Made by a program: the position numbers and the translations under genes
Shown: positions 4,305 to 9,130 of the stretch, piece by piece
Numbering within the stretch: position 1 is the stretch's first letter
Layout: each line of letters starts with the position of its first letter
Notes under the pieces: model-generated
Databases searched by the model: none
What the model saw: only the letters and a program-made list of their open reading frames with translations
Told to the model about the DNA's origin: nothing
Origin: Anaerolineae bacterium
GTDB lineage: Bacteria > Chloroflexota > Anaerolineae > Aggregatilineales > Phototrophicaceae
Length of the DNA stretch: 10,145 bases
Reading direction: 5' to 3'
Assembly: GCA_014379235.1 (NCBI GenBank)
Contig: JACMMD010001231.1
Coordinates: 1-10,145, forward strand

Positions 4305-5376
4305 ACAAGCGCTGCGCGGGGCGCGCTGCTGGTGGCTTGCGCCGACTTTCCAGATGAGCGGGCAAGTGTGGCGCGATCTCAAGGCGCTGGTGCTTGGCAC
4401 GATCACGAACGTCACCGTTTCGGAAACCGAGAAGCGCATGGACTTTCCCGGCGGCGGCATGATGGCTATTCGCAGCACACACGTTGCCCAGAACTTGCGC
4501 GGCATGGGGCTGGACTTCGCGGTGTTAGACGAAGCGGCTTTCATGGAGCCGACGGTTTGGCCAGAAGTGGTGCGGCCTATGCTGCTCGAACGTCGCGGCG
4601 GCGCGTTGTTCTTAAGCTCACCTAATGGGTTGAACTGGTTTCATGACCTGTACCAGTTGGGCTTAGACCCGATGCAGGATGAGTGGCGTTCGTTTCAGTT
4701 TACGTCGTATGACAACCCGCTCATCGCGCCGGACGAAATCGACAACCTACGGCGCAATACACCGGAGCGTGTGTGGCGTGAGGAATACATGGCGGAGTTC
4801 ATCGCGGATTCTGGGCAAGTGTTCCGCAATGTTCGAGCGGCGGCTTCTATCCTCTCATCTGGCGCGCAGCCAGTGTACGGCAGGCAGTATATCGCCGGAT
4901 TGGATTGGGGTAAGGAAAACGACTCTACCGTTATTGTGATTATCGACGCAGAGACACGGCAAATGGTAGACATGGATCGCTTCAACCAGATCGGTTGGGA
5001 ACTCCAACGCGGTCATGTAGCGACGATGTGCGCGAAGTGGCAGCCGTCGATGGTGTGGGCTGAGGCCAACAGCATCGGCGCGCCGAACATTGAAGCGCTG
5101 CAAGCCGAAGGTTTGCCGGTACAGGCGTTCACGACAACGGCCCGCAGTAAGCAGTCGATCATCGAAGGGCTGGCGCTGGCGATTGAGCGCGGCGAGATCG
5201 GACTGCTGGCGGATGATGTGCTGCTCGGTGAGTTGGCGGCGTATACGCTGCGACGACTTCCCGGCGGCGGCTATCAGTACGGCGCTCCGTCAGGGCTGCA
5301 CGACGACTGCGTAATCGCGCTGGCGCTGGCGTGGCATGGCGTTCGTCATGGCGGGGCGAGAATCAGTTTTGCGTAA
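4162..5376 (+). CDS. Phage terminase large subunit (ATPase and nuclease)
   Basis: A 404-residue TerL. The packaging ATPase has Walker A CGRRFGKT (32-39), Walker B FAVLDE (119-124, catalytic Glu124) and coupling motif SSPNG (152-156). The C-terminal RNase H-like headful nuclease has AGLDWGKENDST (Asp248), WAEANS (Glu301) and GLHDDC (Asp381/Asp382), the expected acidic metal ligands. All key residues are present and there is no frameshift, so the protein appears functional. TerL pumps DNA into phage heads and cuts it. The start is TTG at 4162, 6 nt after AGGTGA (4150-4155); no ATG upstream of the Walker A fits. It overlaps the small subunit by 143 nt, implying translational coupling. No portal, protease or capsid gene follows. 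The stop codon is part of an inverted repeat bordering a structured element, which is unusual. Confidence 0.93.
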   Translation: MSTATPTVQFIRPHTGQEAILRHPARFRVVACGRRFGKTETGKILLTEQALRGARCWWLAPTFQMSGQVWRDLKALVLGTITNVTVSETEKRMDFPGGGMMAIRSTHVAQNLRGMGLDFAVLDEAAFMEPTVWPEVVRPMLLERRGGALFLSSPNGLNWFHDLYQLGLDPMQDEWRSFQFTSYDNPLIAPDEIDNLRRNTPERVWREEYMAEFIADSGQVFRNVRAAASILSSGAQPVYGRQYIAGLDWGKENDSTVIVIIDAETRQMVDMDRFNQIGWELQRGHVATMCAKWQPSMVWAEANSIGAPNIEALQAEGLPVQAFTTTARSKQSIIEGLALAIERGEIGLLADDVLLGELAAYTLRRLPGGGYQYGAPSGLHDDCVIALALAWHGVRHGGARISFA

Positions 5377-5510
5377 CTTCTAGGCCCTTAGGCTCTAGCT
5401 GTTTACCTATCGTTCAGTTAGTTATGTCCCATCCAGTACAGGCAAATGGGTCGCTGATTCAAGCGGCTGCATTTGCAGCACTACCGCTAGAGCCGACGGT
5501 CTAGAAGTTA
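5374..5510 (+). ncRNA. Candidate structured RNA or DNA element at the TerL stop codon
   Basis: Nested perfect inverted repeats define the element. P1 is TAACTTCTAG (5374-5383) with CTAGAAGTTA (5501-5510). P2 is GGCTCTAGC (5391-5399) with GCTAGAGCC (5486-5494). Inside are CCCAT/ATGGG (5428-5450) and GCTGC-ATTT-GCAGC (5466-5479). This gives a long stem with two internal branches, like a small structured RNA. P1 includes the TerL stop codon. No U-run follows, so it is not a simple terminator. It could be a packaging-related RNA, a 3'UTR-derived RNA, a recombination or attachment site, or a MITE. It is not a tRNA: no acceptor stem or T-loop pattern can be built. I do not recognise it as a known family. 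Confidence 0.5.
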
Positions 5511-5760
5511 GTGACTCTTTGCACCTTAACAATGGTCACGGGGTAGTAGTCACGCGGCGCTTACGGGCGAACCGTGTGGGAGGCTAGTGGCTTATATGAT
5601 TACCCGCCCCTGCACCATGAGAGACAATCGCGTGTGGACGGAGAGAGGTGATCGGAGAAAGTACAGAGTACAGAGTAAAAACAGGTTCAAGGTACGAGGT
5701 TTGAGGACAAAGTGATGCGGAACGAGTGATAAGTCAGGCGATGAAGCGGTGATACGACAA
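5511..5760. other. Gene-poor intergenic region with short repeats
   Basis: No convincing gene is visible in this stretch. It holds GTGACT/AGTCAC (5511-5516 with 5548-5553), and from about 5630 purine-rich low-complexity DNA with tandem GTACAGAGTACAGAGTA and a GGTACGAGGTTTGAGG run. Such runs read like decayed intergenic repeats. Confidence 0.5.
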
Positions 5761-5766
5761 GCAAAT

Positions 5767-5790
5767 AGCACTCGCATTTATTGGAGTGCT
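5767..5790 (-). terminator. Probable terminator of the proline-rich gene
   Basis: AGCACTC (5767-5773) and GAGTGCT (5784-5790) pair perfectly over 7 bp around a 10-nt loop. On the minus strand the stem is followed by ATTTGCTT, a modest U-rich tail. It lies about 26 nt beyond the stop codon of the minus-strand gene ending at 5816. Confidence 0.5.
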
Positions 5791-5815
5791 GGATTAATCA
5801 ATACAGAATGGCTAT

Positions 5816-6358
5816 CTAACCCGCTGGATTCGGATAGGCCTTTGGTGATTCGGGGGTTTCATCGGGTGGACCGGGCGGGTCGCCGCCGGGTGTCGGGCCA
5901 GGCTGTTGCTCAGGTTCAAGCGGGGGGTCGCCGCCGGGTGTGGGTGCTGAAGGCGGCTTTGGCTGCGGCTCTTCCGGCTTTACAGGCGTTGATTTTGGGG
6001 CGGGTTCAAGGCGTAACTGCGGCGGATCAATTGTGGGCACGTCGGGCGGTTCAGGGCTGCCGGGTGTTCCCGGCAGCGGCATGGGGTCGTCGGGCGGCTG
6101 TGGAACTTCAGGCGGATGCAGCGGCGTGACGGGCGTTGGCGGGGTCTGCGGTGGGTCAATGGGGTTCGGCGTGCGAGGATCGGTTGGTGGATTTACGGGC
6201 GGATCGACTATGGGCGGCGTCGGATTTGGCGGGTCAATCGGCTGCGGCGTACGCGGATCGGTTGGTGGATTTATGGGCGGGTCAATTACGGGCGGCTGCG
6301 GCGGATCGGTGGGATCGGGGATAGTGGCGTAAGGCGATGCTTGTTTGTTGTTGAGCAT
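5816..6358 (-). CDS. Proline-rich low-complexity protein of unknown function
   Basis: A 180-residue protein in which 71 residues (39%) are proline, with Asp, Thr and few hydrophobics. There is no signal peptide, membrane segment or catalytic motif, so it is expected to be disordered or polyproline-helix rich, and cytosolic as annotated. It contains two copies of a 26-residue repeat (NPPTDPRTPQPIDPP... and NPPTDPRTPNPIDPP...) and two PTPGGDPP units near the C-terminus. AGGAG, about 10 nt before the ATG on the minus strand, supports the start, and a hairpin after the stop supports transcription. The opposite strand is open as a Gly-rich frame, which is only a mirror of the Pro codons. Function unknown; it may be a linker or surface-interaction protein fragment, or a spacer-like protein that evolves by repeat slippage. 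Confidence 0.65.
   Translation of the reverse strand: MLNNKQASPYATIPDPTDPPQPPVIDPPINPPTDPRTPQPIDPPNPTPPIVDPPVNPPTDPRTPNPIDPPQTPPTPVTPLHPPEVPQPPDDPMPLPGTPGSPEPPDVPTIDPPQLRLEPAPKSTPVKPEEPQPKPPSAPTPGGDPPLEPEQQPGPTPGGDPPGPPDETPESPKAYPNPAG
6170..6300. repeat. 78-bp tandem coding repeat in the proline-rich gene
   Basis: GGATCGGTTGGTGGATTTA occurs at 6177 and again at 6255 on the plus strand, a period of 78 bp or 26 codons. The surrounding sequence also matches with scattered changes. It keeps the reading frame, so copy number can change without breaking the gene. Confidence 0.7.
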
Positions 6359-6450
6359 AATTTATCATCTCCTATATTTCGTTATTATGGCTGAAATTTG
6401 CTGGAAAACAATACTACGCTCACGATGTCCTCATGGCAGGTGGCTAAACT

Positions 6451-6560
6451 CAATTCATTAAAGACAGGTTGACTTCGGTATGTTTTAAAAGGGCGACCCA
6501 TGAGTATGTTCAAGGCAACGTGCTTGGTTAGAGCGGTTCGCCCCTACAATTCATTAAAGA
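6451..6560. repeat. GGGCG palindromic repeat flanked by 14-bp direct repeats
   Basis: CAATTCATTAAAGA occurs at 6451-6464 and 6547-6560. Between them lies GGGCGACCC (6491-6499) and its partial inverse GGTTCGCCC (6535-6543), followed by CTACAA. The arrangement resembles a small palindromic element with duplicated flanks, or a repeat that includes the flank. Confidence 0.5.
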
Positions 6561-6567
6561 AAAAGAA

Positions 6568-6630
6568 GGGCGTAACATGTTACGCCCCTACACATACAGC
6601 AAATGCGGGCGACACACATTACGCCCTTAC
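6568..6630. repeat. Two further GGGCG...CGCCC repeats
   Basis: GGGCGTAACATGTTACGCCC (6568-6587) is a perfect 20-bp palindrome followed by CTACA. A second copy, GGGCG-N10-CGCCC (6607-6626), is followed by TTACA. Both belong to the same family as 3680-3730, 6491-6543 and 9095-9116. They lie just upstream of the SDR gene and leave little room for its promoter. Confidence 0.65.
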
Positions 6631-6649
6631 ACGAGCGCGATAATCTAAT

Positions 6650-7519
6650 ATGTCCAATACAGCAAACGATCAAATGCGCGGCAAAGTCGTAATGGTTACG
6701 GGGGCGACTCGCGGTATTGGCGAGGAGACGGCCAAGTCTCTGGCCGCGATGGGCGCGACAGTGGTCATCGTCGGGCGCAGCGCTGAACGTGGGGCGGCGA
6801 CAGTGAGCGCGATTCAATCGGAAGTGAGCGGCGCGAAAGTCGAGTTCCTATGCGCTGATCTATCGTCGCAGGAGTCAATACGCCAGCTTGCGGATGAGTT
6901 CAAGCAGCGCTACCAACGGCTGGATGTGCTGGTGAATAACGCAGGTGGGATTTTCATGAAGCGCACGGAAACGGTAGATGGTATCGAGCATACATGGGCG
7001 CTCAACCACCTGAGCTATTTTCTGCTCACGAGTTTGCTGCTGGATACACTCATCGCCAGCGCGCCGTCGCGCATCATTAATCTGTCATCGGACGCGCATA
7101 CCCTATCGCGCGGTATCCATTTCGATGATCCGGGCTTCAAACGCCGATATGGTGGATGGCGTGTCTACGCTCAGTCCAAGCTGGCGAATATCCTATTCAC
7201 GCGAGAACTGGCCAAACGTCTGCAAGGCACGGGTGTCACGGCCAACGCTGTGCATCCCGGTTTTGTGGCGACAGGCTTTTTGCGGAACAATGGACTGCTG
7301 TTTGGTATTCTGATGACGTTGGCGCGGCCTGTGGCGCGTTCGGTCAAGAAGGGGGCGGAGACGATCATTTACCTCGCCTCATCGCCAGAGGCCGAGGGTG
7401 TGACGGGGAAATATGTGCATGATAAGCAGCCCACGCAGACGAGCGGCGCGGCTCATGATGAAGATGCGGGTCGGCGGCTGTGGGAGTTGAGCGAGAAGCA
7501 GGTAGCGAACAGTCGTTAG
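6650..7519 (+). CDS. Short-chain dehydrogenase/reductase, retinol-dehydrogenase-like
   Basis: A 289-residue classical SDR. Rossmann motif TGATRGIG (17-24), Arg43 after beta-2 (VGRS, favouring NADPH), AD at 69-70, NNAG (96-99), catalytic tetrad Asn119, Ser147 (NLSSDAH), Tyr173 and Lys177 (YAQSK), and the VHPGFVATGF turn after beta-6. The DGIEHTWALNHLSYFLLT block and the RRYGGWRVYAQSKLANILF region resemble retinol dehydrogenase/WWOX-type SDRs, which reduce or oxidise hydrophobic carbonyls or alcohols. The bacterial substrate cannot be read from sequence. It is cytosolic and probably oligomeric. No Shine-Dalgarno precedes the ATG at 6650; Met9 is an alternative. The gene stands alone between repeats. 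Confidence 0.92.
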   Translation: MSNTANDQMRGKVVMVTGATRGIGEETAKSLAAMGATVVIVGRSAERGAATVSAIQSEVSGAKVEFLCADLSSQESIRQLADEFKQRYQRLDVLVNNAGGIFMKRTETVDGIEHTWALNHLSYFLLTSLLLDTLIASAPSRIINLSSDAHTLSRGIHFDDPGFKRRYGGWRVYAQSKLANILFTRELAKRLQGTGVTANAVHPGFVATGFLRNNGLLFGILMTLARPVARSVKKGAETIIYLASSPEAEGVTGKYVHDKQPTQTSGAAHDEDAGRRLWELSEKQVANSR

Positions 7520-7534
7520 TGGTTAGCCATTAGC
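7514..7534. repeat. Single TTAGC-rich repeat arm
   Basis: GTTAGTGGTTAGCCATTAGCG follows directly after (and touches) the SDR stop codon. It shares GGTTAGCC-(G/A)-TTAGC with the arms at 1700-1715 and 1840-1857. No inverted partner is visible nearby. Confidence 0.55.
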
Positions 7535-7542
7535 GTCACGAA

Positions 7543-7551
7543 TGCTATACT
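7543..7551 (+). promoter_or_regulatory. Extended -10 promoter of the DUF6941-hicAB operon
   Basis: TGCTATACT is a good extended -10 element about 37 nt before the start at 7588. No convincing -35 is seen, as expected for an extended -10. It lies right after the TTAGC repeat. Confidence 0.45.
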
Positions 7552-7587
7552 GGTGACACCTTCGTTGTTAGGAGAAAGCTGTGCGCC

Positions 7588-8001
7588 ATGCAATTATCAC
7601 TGCTATTATTGGCTGATTATGCTACGGCTGATGCTTCGGGAAAACTGAATATTCTAGGTGTATTCGATAAACTCAATGCGCGCCAGTTTCCGGCCAAACA
7701 TCCCTTGATGCACCTCGTTATGAAGTTTCAACCAGAAATGAGGGAGTATGGCGAAACGCGGAAACTGCGAGTCATTTTGGTGGATGAAGATGGTCGTGAG
7801 GTTTTTCAAGTAGCCGTTGATCTTGCAGTACCCGTCATCACTCGCGGAGAAATCCCCGATGTCAATGGCATCATCGGCTTTCGGGACTTACCATTTTCGA
7901 AACCCGGCTTATACGAATTTCGGGTCTTAATCGATAAAGATCAAGTGGGGGTTGCCGCGTTGACTGTAATCCAAATGGAGCAACCGCAGCCGGAGTATTA
8001 A
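7588..8001 (+). CDS. DUF6941-like protein, first gene of a hicAB-containing operon
   Basis: A 137-residue protein starting MQLSLLLLADYATADASGKLNILGVFDKL, which resembles the DUF6941 family (opening xLLxADYA...GKLNIxGxFD). The rest alternates short strands (KLRVILVDEDGREVFQVAVDL; GLYEFRVLIDKDQVGVAALTV), suggesting a compact beta-sandwich. The hydrophobic LLLL near the start is part of the first strand, not a signal peptide. No catalytic residues are evident, and the family has no established function that I know of. GGAG at 7571-7574 is 13 nt upstream. It ends 5 nt before the HicA-like gene, so the two are co-transcribed. Confidence 0.75.
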   Translation: MQLSLLLLADYATADASGKLNILGVFDKLNARQFPAKHPLMHLVMKFQPEMREYGETRKLRVILVDEDGREVFQVAVDLAVPVITRGEIPDVNGIIGFRDLPFSKPGLYEFRVLIDKDQVGVAALTVIQMEQPQPEY

Positions 8002-8006
8002 CACAT

Positions 8007-8282
8007 ATGGTCTCTAAGGCCGCGATTAAGATATTAGAAGGAATGCGGCGCTCAAAGGGCGGTTGGCGCCGAAAGGATTTCGATACAGTCTATCTGGGAT
8101 TTGGATTTATCATCACTCCCGGTAGAAGCCATGATATCGTTAAACATCCAGATTTTCCGCAACTGCGGGATACGCTGCCAAGACATGCGAAGGAATTGGG
8201 TAAGGCCTATGTCAGTCGTACAATTGAACTTATTGACCGACTGAATAAGCTAAAGGGAGAAATAGAGGCTGCTGATGAGTGA
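8007..8282 (+). CDS. hicA: HicA-like toxin (predicted mRNA interferase)
   Basis: A 91-residue protein with the small dsRBD-like HicA core: RRKDFDTVYLGFGFIITPGRSHDIVKHPDFPQLRDTLPRHAKELGKAYVSRTIELIDRL (22-80). The conserved His of the HicA active site fits His42 in GRSHDIVKHP. HicA toxins cut or bind mRNA and stop translation until neutralised by HicB. The next gene is HicB-like and overlaps by 8 nt (8275-8282), the usual order. The N-terminus (about 20 residues) and the C-terminal acidic tail make it longer than the minimal about 60-residue HicA. The ribosome site is weak (GGAG 11 nt upstream), so translation probably depends on coupling from the first gene. Confidence 0.75.
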   Translation: MVSKAAIKILEGMRRSKGGWRRKDFDTVYLGFGFIITPGRSHDIVKHPDFPQLRDTLPRHAKELGKAYVSRTIELIDRLNKLKGEIEAADE

Positions 8283-8679
8283 GGGACGTTGGGCGCTTGC
8301 CGAAAAACTTGCTGCACGAATGTATGACATTGTGGTACTGCACGATGAAGCTAGTGACGGAACACCTATTTATGTTGCTTTGAATCCTGAACTTGCAGGC
8401 TGTAAATCACAAGGCGATACCGTTGAGGAAGCAATCGCCAGCCTTAACGATGCACGTATCGACTACATTTATAGCCTCCTAGAAGATGAATTGCCCATAC
8501 CGTATCCTGAGACTAAGTCAACTGCTACAGGCAATAAAGCAAATAGTTCTAGCGCTGTTATTTCCTTTGAAACATGGCTACGAGATGAGTCTGCCGAGCG
8601 TGAAGTCGGAATGGATGTTCCAACAGAGACCCGTGTTATCTTACTCGAAGGAGCGTTAAGAGCAACAAAAGCAATATAA
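8275..8679 (+). CDS. hicB: HicB-family antitoxin
   Basis: A 134-residue protein. The partial RNase H-like HicB fold is clear: YDIVVLHDEASDGTPIYVALNPELAGCKSQGDTVEEAIASLNDARIDYIYSLLEDELPIPYP (17-78), with the hallmark PELAGCxxxGxTxEEA. The C-terminal about 55 residues (linker rich in Ser/Thr/Asn, then FETWLRDESAEREVG...TRVILLEGALRATKAI) may be a DNA-binding or dimerisation tail, but I cannot assign an HTH or ribbon-helix-helix confidently. It neutralises HicA and probably represses the operon. AGAGG (8264-8268) lies 6 nt before the ATG, inside hicA. Met16 is an alternative start. Confidence 0.85.
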   Translation: MSEGRWALAEKLAARMYDIVVLHDEASDGTPIYVALNPELAGCKSQGDTVEEAIASLNDARIDYIYSLLEDELPIPYPETKSTATGNKANSSSAVISFETWLRDESAEREVGMDVPTETRVILLEGALRATKAI

Positions 8680-8694
8680 GTCACCGCGAAGCTG

Positions 8695-9069
8695 TTAAGT
8701 GCCCGATAGCTGGCCGAATTCGATCATGTCGATGATGACGTGGGCGAGGGTTGTACAGTCCGTCGCCAATGGTAGAACGCGAACATGCGGCGTTTGTTCA
8801 CTGTTCCACTGCTGCGGCTTATCGCTAAGGACGAGGATGCGCGTCTCGAATGTCGATAGGCGCAGGTGATAGTACATCTCGAAGGCGACGGTTGGGCGCA
8901 AGGCGCTGTCGATTACGACGACATCCGGCACATATAGCACCGTCATGGCCAGCGCTTCGAAAGCGTCGGCGGGAAGATAAAGCTGCCAACCGCGCCACTT
9001 ATAGCCTGAAGTCAGGCTACGACCTTTGTCGATGTCTCCCATATACAACACATTGAGATTTTGCTTCAC
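8695..9069 (-). CDS. Degenerate receiver-like (CheY-fold) protein
   Basis: 124 residues from a GTG start, with AAGGGG 7 nt upstream on the minus strand. The pattern VLYMGDIDKG - (WQLYLPADAFEALAM) - VPDVVVIDSAL - (RILVLSD) matches the beta-alpha repeats of response-regulator receivers. Asp54 in VVVID is at the phospho-acceptor site, and acidic residues near 12-14 could bind metal. The Ser in VLSD fits the switch position, but the invariant Lys of the last strand (usually KP) is replaced by LPLATD. It is a single-domain protein without output domain. It may be a regulator that works without phosphorylation. It converges on hicB with only 15 nt between them. Confidence 0.6.
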   Translation of the reverse strand: MKQNLNVLYMGDIDKGRSLTSGYKWRGWQLYLPADAFEALAMTVLYVPDVVVIDSALRPTVAFEMYYHLRLSTFETRILVLSDKPQQWNSEQTPHVRVLPLATDCTTLAHVIIDMIEFGQLSGT

Positions 9070-9094
9070 CGTCTCGCCCCTTTAAGTTGCATGA

Positions 9095-9119
9095 GGGCGA
9101 ACTCGTGTGTTCGCCCCTA
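9095..9119. repeat. GGGCGAAC...GTTCGCCC palindromic repeat
   Basis: GGGCGAAC (9095-9102) and GTTCGCCC (9109-9116) pair over 8 bp with a 6-nt loop, followed by CTAC. It lies between the Ada stop codon and the receiver-like gene, where it may act as a hairpin at the 3' end of the ada transcript. Confidence 0.6.
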
Positions 9120-9130
9120 CTTCGAATAGG

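Noticed and set aside
5374..5510. tRNA or tmRNA at the structured element
   Set aside because: Stem lengths and loops do not form an acceptor, anticodon arm or T-loop, and no CCA end fits.
5570..5612. Another copy of the GGGCG...CGCCC repeat (GGGCGAACC ... CCCGCCCCTGCAC)
   Set aside because: Arms do not pair convincingly and the flank differs (TGCAC, not TAC).
5940..6332. Glycine-rich plus-strand frame resembling PE-PGRS proteins
   Set aside because: It is the complement of proline codons of the minus-strand gene, which has a ribosome site and terminator-like stem; the plus frame has none.
6554..6817. Minus-strand frame overlapping the SDR start
   Set aside because: It crosses palindromic repeats and the N-terminus of the SDR; shadow only.
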